The notes: generated by a model from the letters alone, not told the origin. Positions 26,112-35,590 are shown, numbered from the stretch's first letter. The stretch: 64,000 bases of DNA from Alkalihalobacillus sp. BA299 (GCF_017745675.1 NZ_JAFLJM010000002.1:186001-250000), one strand, 5' to 3'. Numbers and translations are program-made.

Positions 26112-27841
26112 ATGCTTTTCACCTTCTTTTCAAAAATCTTTTGAAAGCCTAACAACAAAAGGGCTAGCCCTAACATCGTTGAAACAATTACAGTAGAAAA
26201 TGCCGTAGAATAGGTTGTGTATCCCGCTTGCTCAAAGTTAAAAATCATTAAGCCAATCGTTTCTGAACCACTTGACCAAAGTAAGGCTGAAACCGTCAAT
26301 TCCGTTAATGCTGTTAGCAATACTAGAAATGCCCCACTTAACAACCCTGGAAGTAAAAGGGGTAACATAATAAAGCGCCATTTGCTAAAACCATTAGCTC
26401 CTGAAACTTGTGCTGCTTCCTCCATCGACGGGGCAATTTGTGACATGGCGGTCATACTTCCCCGCACTTGTAAAATCATAAACCTCGTAATATAGGCGAT
26501 CAATAAAATCCAAATACTTCCGTATATTCCTGGGTTCCAGCCTGCGATTGGCTCCATCCATGTTAAAATCATAGCAAGCGCTAATACGGTTCCTGGCAAT
26601 GCATAAGGCAGACCAACAGAAAGTTCCATCCATTTACCGAAAATATTATTTTTTCGTAAACGATAATAGGCTATAGCTGTCCCAGCAATTAAACAAATGA
26701 TCGATGTCCCTATCGCTAGCTTAATACTGTTGAATATGGTTGCTCTGATTTTGTCATTTTCAAGTAATACAAATTGATAATGATTTAAAGTAAGATTTTC
26801 GAAAGTAAAAGGAAGACCATAAGCTTTAATCAGTGACGAGCCAACCATCGAAAATAACGGAATAATACTAATGATAATAAGAACAGACCATAAGAATATC
26901 TCAACCCTTGTTCGATAACGCCCTAGAGTAAAACGAGGACTTGTATCTATTTCACTTGTATCTCCTTGCGTCGCACGCTTTAATAGCATCCATTGAAACA
27001 ACGTTCCGAGTAAAGCAATGGCACCAAGAATTACTGAAAAAGTTGCCGCTCTTGCAAAGGCATTGGGTCCAAACCCAACAATCTCTTGATAAATAGCTGT
27101 ACTTAACACGGTAATATTGGCAGGAATTCCAAGAAAAGCTGGAATTCCAAAGTTATCAAGATTAGCAAGAAACGCTAAGAAGCCGCCACTAGCAATGCCT
27201 GGTAAAGCAAGTGGAAGCGTCACCTTCTGAAAAGCTGTCCAATAACTTCCACCCGAAGCGCGAACAGCCCATTCTAATTCTCGTGGTATTCTCTTGATAA
27301 TACTCATCGTTAATAAAAAAACTAATGGATAGTGCGATAATCCAAGAATAATAATCATGCCTGTGTAACTGTATAAATTTAGAGGCTCGACTTGACCTGG
27401 TAACAATGAAAGAACTTTTGCTAACATCCCGTTATTCCCCATAAACTGAGTCCATGATAACGTTACAATGTAAGAGGGGATGATAAATGGTAACATCACA
27501 AAAATGGTTAACATTTTTTTATAACGAATATCACTATAAGCTACTAACCACGCAAGTGAAACCCCTAAAAAAAGAGATAAGAGAGTCGATCCAGAGACGA
27601 TGATAAACGTATTCGAGAGAATTTTTAAGGTTCTCGCTTCTTGCAGGATTAAAAAATAATTCGAGAAAATATGACCCTCTTCACCAGAAAAACTTAACAA
27701 AGTTAAGCGTACAATCGGCCAAAGAAAAAAAATAAAAACGAGCAGCAAAGTGATTCCGATCCAAATTTTATGATTTAGCTTAGTTGATAAGGAAAAGAAG
27801 GAAGACAAGTTTTCTCGTCTTCCTTGTAACGGGTTTAACAT
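26108..27841 (-). CDS. ABC transporter permease, two fused domains (FbpB type)
   Basis: A 577-residue permease with two homologous binding-protein-dependent transport domains, each with an EAA loop (ELEWAVRASGGSYWTAFQKV and EEAAQVSGANGFSKWRF regions). About twelve transmembrane helices. This duplicated FbpB/SfuB arrangement is typical of iron(III) importers and some phosphonate importers. It sits between the binding-protein and ATPase genes. Confidence 0.9.
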   Translation of the reverse strand: MLNPLQGRRENLSSFFSLSTKLNHKIWIGITLLLVFIFFLWPIVRLTLLSFSGEEGHIFSNYFLILQEARTLKILSNTFIIVSGSTLLSLFLGVSLAWLVAYSDIRYKKMLTIFVMLPFIIPSYIVTLSWTQFMGNNGMLAKVLSLLPGQVEPLNLYSYTGMIIILGLSHYPLVFLLTMSIIKRIPRELEWAVRASGGSYWTAFQKVTLPLALPGIASGGFLAFLANLDNFGIPAFLGIPANITVLSTAIYQEIVGFGPNAFARAATFSVILGAIALLGTLFQWMLLKRATQGDTSEIDTSPRFTLGRYRTRVEIFLWSVLIIISIIPLFSMVGSSLIKAYGLPFTFENLTLNHYQFVLLENDKIRATIFNSIKLAIGTSIICLIAGTAIAYYRLRKNNIFGKWMELSVGLPYALPGTVLALAMILTWMEPIAGWNPGIYGSIWILLIAYITRFMILQVRGSMTAMSQIAPSMEEAAQVSGANGFSKWRFIMLPLLLPGLLSGAFLVLLTALTELTVSALLWSSGSETIGLMIFNFEQAGYTTYSTAFSTVIVSTMLGLALLLLGFQKIFEKKVKSI

Positions 27842-27862
27842 GTATCGTACACCTCAATTTAA

Positions 27863-28903
27863 TTATTCACCAAGAATTTCAATGAAGCGTTGTTTATCTT
27901 CATCACGCGTTTTTAACAATTCTTGAATATCGTGCGAAACAACATTCATGTCTGTAATGGGTTTTAGCCCTTCTGGTGCAGCAACACCTTCACGGATGGG
28001 TGTGTATCCTAACTCAGAAGCTAATGTTTGTCCTTCTTCTGAAAGAACAAAATCAACAAATGCTTTTGCCGCAGCTTCATTTTTTGTATTTGATAAAATA
28101 CCAATCGGTTCAGTAATAACAGGTACTCCTTCTTCAGGGTAGATTAAGTCGATCGGTGAACCTTCCGCTTTGGAACGAGCAACAATAAAATCAACGACCA
28201 TACCATATGTCTTTTCTCCAGCTGCTACGGCCTTTAGTACCGCACCATTTCCTTGGACAACTGTCATATTGTTTTCACGAAGCTTTTCAAAAAATTCCCA
28301 ACCAAAAGCATCCTGACGTGAAAGTACGCCTACATTATATGCAGCAGCTCCAGAATATAACGGACTTGGCATCATTCCTTCTCCATTAGCATCAGCATCC
28401 GTTAATACTTTCCAAGAAGTCGGAAGCTCACTGACCGCATTGGTATTTACCGCTAGTACAGTTGCCATAACCTTTGTCCCGACATACATGTAGTCATCAT
28501 CTACAAACTCAGCTGGAATATGATCATGTTCTGGCGACTGATACGCTAGTAATAACTCTTGTTCTTTTAAGTTTTCGAATGTTACTGCATCTGCAACTAA
28601 TAGAACATCGGCTTGAATATCACCCGCTTGTTTTTCTGCTTGAATTTTACTAATGACTTCTTCTGTTCCTGACCGGAATATTTCAACCGTTACGTCCGGA
28701 TAATTTTCATTAAAAGCTTTCACTAATTCACCCGCATCACTATCTGGCTGTGACGTATAAAAATGGACGTTCCCCGAAATGTTCTCCTCAGCTTCAGCTG
28801 GTGTATTGGACGTTTCAATATTTTCAGTGGTTTCTGTACTACTCCCACATGCTCCTAAAGCGAGTGCTGATGCTGCTAAAATAGAATAAAAATAACGCTT
28901 CAT
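27863..28903 (-). CDS. ABC transporter substrate-binding lipoprotein (FbpA/FutA type)
   Basis: A 346-residue extracellular receptor: signal peptide with lipobox LALGACGS, then NVHFYTSQPDSDAGELVKAF, the usual opening of iron(III)-binding FutA/AfuA proteins. YSGAAAYNVG lies at the ligand site region. The start is ATG 28903, behind AAGGAGGAGC; the longer frame adds an unlikely leader. It is the first gene of the three-gene import operon. An alternative ligand such as a phosphonate cannot be excluded. Confidence 0.87.
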   Translation of the reverse strand: MKRYFYSILAASALALGACGSSTETTENIETSNTPAEAEENISGNVHFYTSQPDSDAGELVKAFNENYPDVTVEIFRSGTEEVISKIQAEKQAGDIQADVLLVADAVTFENLKEQELLLAYQSPEHDHIPAEFVDDDYMYVGTKVMATVLAVNTNAVSELPTSWKVLTDADANGEGMMPSPLYSGAAAYNVGVLSRQDAFGWEFFEKLRENNMTVVQGNGAVLKAVAAGEKTYGMVVDFIVARSKAEGSPIDLIYPEEGVPVITEPIGILSNTKNEAAAKAFVDFVLSEEGQTLASELGYTPIREGVAAPEGLKPITDMNVVSHDIQELLKTRDEDKQRFIEILGE

Positions 28904-29118
28904 GAATAAAGCTCCTCCTTCGACTTTTTCATCATTTTGTTGTGAAACCAACGTTCAAGCGTTCTCACATGCTTTTTATGACATACTTTTCCTTCCAGTG
29001 AGGTGACGGTAAAATACCCTCTCTTTCCTTTTTCTTACTTCCACTATACATGTCATTTATCAAGCTACCTTTAAGCCTCAATTTTGTTTTTGTAAAATTA
29101 ATGTAAATAAGAAACAGG

Positions 29119-29220
29119 GAAAGCATGGGGACGGTTCTTGGGGAAAGCATGGGGACGGTTCTTGTGCTTCTCTCACTTTTTCTATACACTGGAAAGCATG
29201 GGGACGGTTCTTGTGCTTCT
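29119..29220 (+). repeat. cluster of three REP elements
   Basis: Three GGAAAGCATGGGGACGGTTC copies at 29119, 29142 and 29191; the last two carry the closing GTGCTTC arm. They mark the left end of REP/RAYT unit A. Confidence 0.85.
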
Positions 29221-29234
29221 CTTACTTTTTCTAT

Positions 29235-29580
29235 ACACTAAATATAAGATTAGATGAGACATCCAAAATTCTAGCGGCTTGGCGTTGTGATACCCCATTA
29301 ATTTTTTACCTTTTTACCTTCCGTAATATTTCGTTTCTTTTCAGTTTAGGTTAACACTTTACTTGTGCAATCTTAAATCGTAATACCATCAAGCAATTTC
29401 CGGGTTTCTACTCTGGCCTCTTCGTCTGATAACCTTCTATTTTTCATTTACTCTTTCTTCTAGACGCGTATCGTCACTTTTTCTTTAATTAAATTCTTTC
29501 AATTTTACTCTAGCAACCGTGAGATCGTCGGAAAACATCTTAAAATAAAATCAACATCTAGTATACCTACAGAATAAGTG
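29235..29580 (-). pseudogene. RAYT transposase remnant (C-terminal third)
   Basis: The minus strand aligns base by base with the last ~340 bp of the intact RAYT gene at 32581-33360, including the C-terminal helix-turn-helix (GVSQRQAARILG region), but with many frame-disrupting indels. The catalytic HVH part is absent. It is followed by the conserved segment also found beyond the intact unit. Confidence 0.85.
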
Positions 29581-29594
29581 AGGGTTTGTAACAT

Positions 29595-29990
29595 AAAGAT
29601 ACAGGTAATTTGGAGACTTAGGGTAAAAATGAGACTTTGGGGTGACTGAATGTTGGTGGGGCAGTTTTTCGTTAACTAGAAGAAATGGAACACATATGGA
29701 GAAGAGTAATAAATCCTATTTAAGGATATTAAATGCTTTAAAGAGTTTTACAATTTCACATAGAAAGGAATGTGATGTCTAACAACTTGGATTTTTTTAA
29801 TTCTTTCATATACTATTTTGCTAATATTTTCATCATTTTTTTGGACACACAAGATAATGCTAGTATCAAATGGAATAATGCTCATCAATACTCGCAGTAG
29901 AAGATAAGCTTGTCCAAGCTTCCTATTTTTTTTTAGGGGTTTCTTCTATAATTTTCATTCTTCTTCAATTCAATATTTTTGATTGGTTAA
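29595..29990. repeat. conserved non-coding segment of REP/RAYT unit, copy A
   Basis: About 400 bp clearly homologous to 34120-34505, with the best block CATATACTATT...GCTAATATTTTCATC near 29806-29835. No open frame is conserved between the copies. Both copies end at an inverted REP element. Confidence 0.7.
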
Positions 29991-30018
29991 GAAGCACGAG
30001 AACCGTCCCCGTGCTTCT
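29991..30018 (-). repeat. REP element, right end of unit A
   Basis: GAAGCACGAGAACCGTCCCC then GTGCTTC. It is 28 bp beyond the stop of the PgaD-EAL gene and may also serve as its transcript end. Confidence 0.85.
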
Positions 30019-30045
30019 CCTGTCTATTCTAGAGTAGGGATAGAC

Positions 30046-31203
30046 CTAATCCCCCATGCTTCCTTCTGCGGCAATTTCTTGCATGCCTATAAGCATTTCT
30101 TCACATACCAAAGCCATTATAGGCTGACTTAGTAGATCTCCTTGTGCATAATTACATTGATGTTGAATGAGAAAGTTTAGTTGCGCTTCATTCTCTATCC
30201 CTTCTGCGATGATATTAAGATCAAGACGATAGGCTAGTTCAATAATGGCTTCGGCAATCGCATTATCCTTACGACTGTTAAACAAACTCGCCGTAAATGA
30301 TCGATCCATTTTTAAAGTGTTAATCGGCAGAGACTGTAAATATTTAAAAGAAAATAAGTCGCTACCAAAATTTGAAATTGCCAATTTAACACCTAAATTA
30401 CTTAAATTATTTAAAATCATAGTCGACTGACTAATATTTCGAGTAATCGTTTGTTCTGTTATTTCCAATTCTAGGAACGATGGTTCTAACTCCGTTTGAT
30501 TCAACACATTTTTAACAATCTCAATAAAGTTCGATTGATAAAACAAACTTTCTGGTATTTTTACTTTTACCTTAACAAAAGAAATCCCCATATCTATCCA
30601 TAATTTATTTTGTTTACAAGCTTCAGATAAAACCCACTCCAATATGGATGTTATGCTACCTGCTTCCTCAGCAATGGGAATAAAATCCTCTGGATAAAGA
30701 ACCCCACTTTTTGGATGTTTCCAACGAATAAGCGCTTCTACCCCTTCGATCCTCCCCGTTTTGATTTGAAATTGAGGTTGGTATTCTAAAAAGAATTGCG
30801 ACAAATCTAATGCAGTTTGCAAATCTTCTTGTGTAAGTTTCTTTTCGACATCAATCCATTTTACCGTTTGAAAATGTTTGACTTCCTTTACCGAAACACC
30901 AAAAGCTTCCGACAACTCTTCTAAACTTACATCATTTGGAAATTCTCTCCTATTTAATTCACCATACTTTCTCTTGTTATAAACAGACCATAAAATAGTT
31001 AATGATATTACAATAAATAAAGAAATAAAAGATACAATTAATGCAAACAGGAAAAAAGTATCTTTGTTTACAGTAAAATAATTATTAGAAATAGGCGGAA
31101 TTAAATACGTGAGAAATAAAATAAAAAGTAGCCAAACAAACATGGTAATCCCTAGCTCTATGAACTTAATAATTTTCCTTTGTTTTCCATCTATTATTCT
31201 CAT
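30046..31203 (-). CDS. PgaD-like membrane protein fused to a degenerate EAL domain
   Basis: 385 residues. Residues 12-36 and 49-72 are transmembrane helices, followed by LWSVYNKRKYG, VSLEELSEAFGVSVKEV and FQTVKWIDVE (71-120). Their order and sequence match E. coli PgaD (WALYNKLRF, then TPQEYAESLAI, then LQKSHRMSVHF). An EAL domain occupies about 125-370. EAL is present (156-158), as are E250, K298 and E334. The catalytic DDFGTG is ISNFGSD (S277, N278) and the metal-ligand Asn is Lys, so hydrolysis of c-di-GMP is unlikely. It overlaps the PgaC-like gene by 4 bp. I infer a c-di-GMP-sensing PgaD subunit. Confidence 0.8.
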   Translation of the reverse strand: MRIIDGKQRKIIKFIELGITMFVWLLFILFLTYLIPPISNNYFTVNKDTFFLFALIVSFISLFIVISLTILWSVYNKRKYGELNRREFPNDVSLEELSEAFGVSVKEVKHFQTVKWIDVEKKLTQEDLQTALDLSQFFLEYQPQFQIKTGRIEGVEALIRWKHPKSGVLYPEDFIPIAEEAGSITSILEWVLSEACKQNKLWIDMGISFVKVKVKIPESLFYQSNFIEIVKNVLNQTELEPSFLELEITEQTITRNISQSTMILNNLSNLGVKLAISNFGSDLFSFKYLQSLPINTLKMDRSFTASLFNSRKDNAIAEAIIELAYRLDLNIIAEGIENEAQLNFLIQHQCNYAQGDLLSQPIMALVCEEMLIGMQEIAAEGSMGD

Positions 31204-32423
31204 CTTGGGAGCCCCCGATCTGGACTATCCCACGTTGCAAAATCTTGTTTATTCTTCGAAAGGATCTTAAAAGCTCTAGGTACCGCTGGAATTAATACAA
31301 GTACATTAACAATCCAATAAAATAATGGATACCAAGCAGCCCATATCACAAATTTCAAGCTAATTTTTTCATACTTACGGTCTAGATATAATGCAATTGT
31401 TAATTGCAACACCGCAATTAACGCTAAAAAAGAGCCATATAAAAATAGTGTCCGATTAAATTCGAAAATAAGGATATAAAGTAAATAGAATAACCAAAGA
31501 AAAGCCCAAAGGATGCTAAGTACTTGTTCTAAAAAGATAGGATATAGTCGTCTCTGTCGATAATCTTTAAAAATATTGACATGTCTAATGATGACCTCTA
31601 TGCCACCCTGAGCCCAACGAATCCTCTGTTTCCATAAACCTTTTATTGTTTCTGGGACGAGCATCCAGCAGATAGCCCTTGGTTCATAACGAACATCCCA
31701 AAATCTTTTTTGCAGTTTCCACGTAATTCCAATATCGTCAGTTATTAAATCCTTGTCCCATAACCCTACATCCATAAGGGCTCTTTTTCGAAAAGCAACA
31801 ATCACTCCTGAAACAGTCATCACTTTTCCGATCACACGTTGTGCACGTTTTATCATTCCAATAATCGAGGAATATTCAACAAATTGTATTTTAGCCAACA
31901 GGGAACTACGATTTCTAATCCGTGGATTCCCTGTCACAGCTCCAACTCGTTCACCATTTTTAGGTGTTATAAAATGAGGAACAATATATTGCAAGGCATC
32001 CGGGTCTAGAATCGCATCTGCGTCCATTGTCATAACAATTTCTCCTCTTGCTGCTAAAACCCCATAGGAAAGAGCGTTGGCTTTTCCTTGATTTTGTTTT
32101 AAATTAACAACACGGAGTTTTTCATACTTTTTACAAGAAAACCATAATAAAGACTCTGTCGAATCATTGCTATAATCATTAATGATAATGACTTCATAGT
32201 TAGGATAATTTAACGACATGAGCTCTTGGACGGTTTCTAAGATATTCTCATCTTCATTAAAACTAGGAATTAAAATGGAGACTAGAGGTGCCTGATCCTC
32301 CAATAGCAAAGGGGAGAGTTTCGATCTTTCCCTATTATAGTAAAAAATCAAACCTCCAATAATCCAAAAAAGACTCATAAATAATGGATATAAAAATAAA
32401 AAAAATGCTAATATATTCGTCAT
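31200..32423 (-). CDS. pgaC: PgaC/IcaA-like polysaccharide synthase (GT2)
   Basis: A 407-residue processive family 2 glycosyltransferase. One N-terminal and about three C-terminal transmembrane segments flank a catalytic domain with VSILIPSFNEDENI, DYSND, DADA, TDD and the QRIRW motif. This is the pattern of poly-beta-1,6-N-acetylglucosamine synthases. It should polymerise UDP-GlcNAc and extrude the chain. Translational coupling with the PgaD-EAL gene supports a two-subunit synthase. No PgaB/IcaB deacetylase is visible in the window. A TATACT -10-like box lies at 32472-32477 on the minus strand. Confidence 0.85.
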   Translation of the reverse strand: MTNILAFFLFLYPLFMSLFWIIGGLIFYYNRERSKLSPLLLEDQAPLVSILIPSFNEDENILETVQELMSLNYPNYEVIIINDYSNDSTESLLWFSCKKYEKLRVVNLKQNQGKANALSYGVLAARGEIVMTMDADAILDPDALQYIVPHFITPKNGERVGAVTGNPRIRNRSSLLAKIQFVEYSSIIGMIKRAQRVIGKVMTVSGVIVAFRKRALMDVGLWDKDLITDDIGITWKLQKRFWDVRYEPRAICWMLVPETIKGLWKQRIRWAQGGIEVIIRHVNIFKDYRQRRLYPIFLEQVLSILWAFLWLFYLLYILIFEFNRTLFLYGSFLALIAVLQLTIALYLDRKYEKISLKFVIWAAWYPLFYWIVNVLVLIPAVPRAFKILSKNKQDFATWDSPDRGLPR

Positions 32424-32523
32424 AAAAAACCCTTTTTTAAAATGTATTAACTAACTTCTCTACTAACTTTTAGTATACACGAAAATTGTCTGTTAAAAGT
32501 GAATTTTAAGATAATTTTTCGGT

Positions 32524-32575
32524 GGAAAGCACGGGGACGGTTCTTGGAAAGCACGGGGACGGTTCTTGTGCTTCC
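32524..32575 (+). repeat. tandem REP elements, left end of unit B
   Basis: Two GGAAAGCACGGGGACGGTTC copies; the second is complete with GTGCTTCC. They abut the 3' end of the RAYT gene. Confidence 0.9.
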
Positions 32576-32580
32576 TGTTT

Positions 32581-33360
32581 CTATGCTTTAAATATAAGAT
32601 TAGGTGAGACTCCTAAAATTCTAGCGGCTTGGCGTTGTGATACCCCATTAATTTTTTTTACGTTCTGCAATATTTCATTTCTTCTCTGTTTAGGTAAACT
32701 CTTTACTTGTGCTATCTCAATTCCATCAAGCAATTTTCTGATTTCTACCCTTGCCTCTTCGTCTGTTACCTTTCTTTTATCATTTCCTGTCTCTTCTAAA
32801 CATGCATCCTTATTTTTTCTTTCATTAAATTCTTTAAATCTTACTTTAGCAACCGTGAGATCATCAGAAAACCTCTTTAAAATGAAATCAATGTCTAGTA
32901 ATCCTACAGGGTAATTATTTTGTCCGTAATATTCAAGACAACTGCTCCACTTCCATTCATCAGGCCGATCAATGATCCCCGCTTTTACTGGATTTTGGTG
33001 GATATACCTTATGACTGTTAGTAAATAGCGATCCGTTTCTACATTCTCACTTTTGAACCTATCTTGAAAAAGGTGCCCTGTTGTGAAGTACTTCCAATTA
33101 TAATAATAGGCGTAACTTATACCAATCCTCTTCATTGTATTCGAGATATCTTCCTCACCTTCTTTTACAAGCAAATGTACATGATTCCCCATTAAGCACC
33201 AACCATATACTTTCATCCCTGTTTTAATTTTATATTTTACAATCGTATCCATAAATTTTATGGAATCTTCCTCATCATGGAATATTTCCTGTCGATTCGC
33301 ACCTCTCAACATGATATGATATATTCCACTTCTGCTCCTTACCCTAGCTCTTCGAGGCAT
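32581..33360 (-). CDS. REP-associated tyrosine transposase (RAYT, Y1_Tnp)
   Basis: About 259 residues, IS200-like HUH single-strand nuclease: MPRRARVRSRSGIYHIMLRG start, metal-binding HVH in GNHVHLLVK, and the helix bearing the catalytic Tyr in the region RYLLTVIRYIHQNPVKAG. The C-terminal helix-turn-helix (GVSQRQAARILGVSPN) probably recognises REP DNA. I chose ATG 33360, giving the usual MPR start; GTG 33372 is possible. It lies directly beside REP elements and probably is the enzyme that spreads the REP family seen throughout the window. The frame appears intact. Confidence 0.88.
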   Translation of the reverse strand: MPRRARVRSRSGIYHIMLRGANRQEIFHDEEDSIKFMDTIVKYKIKTGMKVYGWCLMGNHVHLLVKEGEEDISNTMKRIGISYAYYYNWKYFTTGHLFQDRFKSENVETDRYLLTVIRYIHQNPVKAGIIDRPDEWKWSSCLEYYGQNNYPVGLLDIDFILKRFSDDLTVAKVRFKEFNERKNKDACLEETGNDKRKVTDEEARVEIRKLLDGIEIAQVKSLPKQRRNEILQNVKKINGVSQRQAARILGVSPNLIFKA

Positions 33361-33371
33361 CTCCATCACCA

Positions 33372-34018
33372 CTAAGTATTTATTTTTTCATTATCATACT
33401 CATATGTAAATTCACCTGTTAAAATATCAGTGTACATTGTTGTAAAAGTAATATGATTCATTTTTCTAAGTAACAATGCTTCACCTAAAGCTTCATCCGA
33501 AATGGCATCTTCTCCCCTTAAATCAGCGATCGTCCTTGCTAATCGAATGATTTTAATTTGCACGCGATTACTAAGTCCTTGTTTTATTGATAGCCTTTGT
33601 AAATGGTGTTGCTGTGCAGCTTTCAGAAGGGGGTTAGCCAGTAATTCCTATAATTACGGTTTGGAAAACTCACCTAACTCATCAAGGAACAGACCCCCGC
33701 AATGGGCTATAGAAATTGAATAAACGATAGTGACTGTCTTCCTGCATGTATATCCATAACATCTTAAATGGTTGCAATATAAATGAGTTCTAAATTAGAC
33801 ATTTCCAACGTTGGAATGGTAGGATCATGTGGGAGAAAGAAAGAGCTTTTTAAGCCCCAGTCTTTTGGCTGCTAGAATCGCAGCATCATACCTTCAACAG
33901 CAAGAACGGTTCCATCTAATGATAGAGTTCCGATGAAACCCTTCAATCACCTGTACTTCCACCTGAACTCAGTAACCTCCCAGGCCTTTTAAACCAATAG
34001 TAGTTACCTTGCTGACAT
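33372..34018 (-). pseudogene. comM: comM (Mg-chelatase-like competence protein) remnant
   Basis: Reading the minus strand with frameshifts gives successive pieces of ComM/YifB: an ATG with VTTIGLKGLGGY and VQVEVQVIEG, SLDGTVLAVEGM, AAILAAKRLGLKKL, SIAHCGGLFLDELGEFS, then, after a large internal deletion, LLKAAQQHHLQRLS and IKIIRLARTIADLRG. Stops and frameshifts interrupt it. It abuts the RAYT start without a gap. The last open stretch, 63 codons, is a fragment and not a gene. Confidence 0.85.
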
Positions 34019-34119
34019 TTTTCTGCTTCCTCCAATACCGGTTATTTAATAGTTTTTCTAAAATTTTCCTAATGTGGATTTTTTAAAGTTATAAAATAGG
34101 AGTTTAATTTACATTGTCT

Positions 34120-34505
34120 TTACTGAGGATTTCAAACATAATGTTGCGGGTAAATTGGTAACTTTCATGGATTCTTGGGGGAAATATGAGACTATAAGCT
34201 GAAGTGTTGATTAAGAAACATTTTCATTAATCAGAAGGAACGTAGCACATATTGAGAGGGAGGGTATACCCTATTTAAGGATAAAGGAGGCTATAAGGAG
34301 TCTTACATTTTTCCAATGGACAAGAATGTGGTGACTAACACCTTTGATTTTGTTAGAACTATCATATACTATTATGCTAATATTTTCATCATTTTTGTTT
34401 AACATACAATGATCATACTGGTACTAAAGAATAATTTTCATAAATACCTTACAGTGGGAGGTCAGGTAATTCAAGCTTCCTATTTTTCTATTTCTTTTTG
34501 TGGTT
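34120..34505. repeat. conserved non-coding segment of REP/RAYT unit, copy B
   Basis: Homologous to 29595-29990 over its length; the block TCATATACTATTATGCTAAT is near 34370. In this unit it lies beyond the comM remnant and ends at an inverted REP. Function unknown. The stretch 34019-34120 before it holds nothing recognisable. Confidence 0.7.
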
Positions 34506-34510
34506 TAAAA

Positions 34511-34555
34511 GAAGCATGAGAACCGTCCCCATGCTTCCCCCTTCCCCATGCTTCC
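34511..34555 (-). repeat. REP element, right end of unit B
   Basis: GAAGCATGAGAACCGTCCCC with ATGCTTC, then a second half copy. It ends 6 bp before the stop codon of the M29-like gene. Confidence 0.85.
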
Positions 34556-34561
34556 CCCTAC

Positions 34562-35590
34562 TTACTTCACGTAATAACCTGAAAGTTGCGGAAGGTCTTT
34601 TGAAACAATTCGACCTTCTTCAAAAATAGTTTTTCCGTCAAGCTTAATGGTTGGATACCAGAAAATGTTATCAAAATGGCCATTACAAGTGATTGTACCT
34701 CCCATGGTTGATTCATTATTTCCATGTCCAACATGAGCAGTCCCAAAGATTGATTCATCTTCAATAAATTGACCTCTTAAACGAGCCTTAGGATTAAGGC
34801 CTATTCCCAATTCTGCAACTTGATAAATATCGTCATCTGCGACATCATCTAGTCGCATCTGTAATGCAGCAGCCTCTTTACCACCTTCCACACTCACAAT
34901 ACGACCATCTTCAACAGTTAGATAGATAGGATCATTAACTGCACCTACTGCAGAATGGGCTGCATCGACTACAATCTTCCCTTGAGTGGTTCCTTCAATT
35001 GGCGCGATATTTGCTTCAACACAAGGAGGGGCAGCAAAATTATCATTATATTCTTCCTGGCCTTTATGTAGCCAGCCATGTTCAAGGTCAATATTATAAC
35101 GGCTTTCAAGGTTAAACCAAAGTTCCGTACCAGCTTTTGTTGTCACCTCAGCTTCTTTTGCCTCTGTTAACATTTGGTTCACAGTCATGACTGTTTCTTT
35201 CAAATCACCATATGGGGTCTCAACCATTGTTCTGGCAAACAACTCATCATCTGCCGAAGGTATTGTATAACATCTAACTCCTTGCCTGCTTGCATCACGT
35301 CTAGCTGTACAATGACTCATTGACCATACAGTTGGCATAAAGACAACATCAACTTTTTTCATTGCTTCTGCCACGGCCTTTGACGGATTTTGTCCATGTA
35401 ATCTACCATACAAAGGCATCACGATAATATCAACATATTTCGTAATTGATAGTGACGCTGACATGATAGCCTCAGCAAACTTTATGCTAGCCGTATCAGT
35501 GACAATTAAAACATCTTCTCCAGCTTCAAGTTTTGCAGATTCAGTTACTAAACGATATGCACCTTTAAAAATATCCGGTCTAATTTCCAT
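34562..35590 (-). CDS. M29-like (aminopeptidase T / NicX-like) protein
   Basis: A 342-residue protein resembling leucyl aminopeptidase M29 and the related 2,5-dihydroxypyridine dioxygenase NicX. It has a Rossmann-like N-terminal half (EDVLIVTDTASIKFAEAI) and a C-terminal half with GIGLNPKARLRG and AHVGHGNNESTMGG, the region of the metal ligands in this fold. Peptidase or ring-cleavage activity cannot be decided from sequence alone. It is encoded after the symporter gene on the same strand, so it probably processes the imported compound. Confidence 0.7.
   Translation of the reverse strand: MEIRPDIFKGAYRLVTESAKLEAGEDVLIVTDTASIKFAEAIMSASLSITKYVDIIVMPLYGRLHGQNPSKAVAEAMKKVDVVFMPTVWSMSHCTARRDASRQGVRCYTIPSADDELFARTMVETPYGDLKETVMTVNQMLTEAKEAEVTTKAGTELWFNLESRYNIDLEHGWLHKGQEEYNDNFAAPPCVEANIAPIEGTTQGKIVVDAAHSAVGAVNDPIYLTVEDGRIVSVEGGKEAAALQMRLDDVADDDIYQVAELGIGLNPKARLRGQFIEDESIFGTAHVGHGNNESTMGGTITCNGHFDNIFWYPTIKLDGKTIFEEGRIVSKDLPQLSGYYVK

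Noticed and set aside
28965..29189. 74-codon open frame in the REP cluster
   Set aside because: Its residues come from repeated REP sequence (SERSTRTVPMLSPRTVPML); no start signal.
32424..32520. c-di-GMP riboswitch upstream of the pgaC-like gene
   Set aside because: Expected from the function, but the leader is under 100 bp and lacks the conserved GEMM core.
33372..33563. 63-codon open frame upstream of the RAYT as a real small gene
   Set aside because: It is the C-terminal remnant of comM, in line with other comM pieces in other frames.
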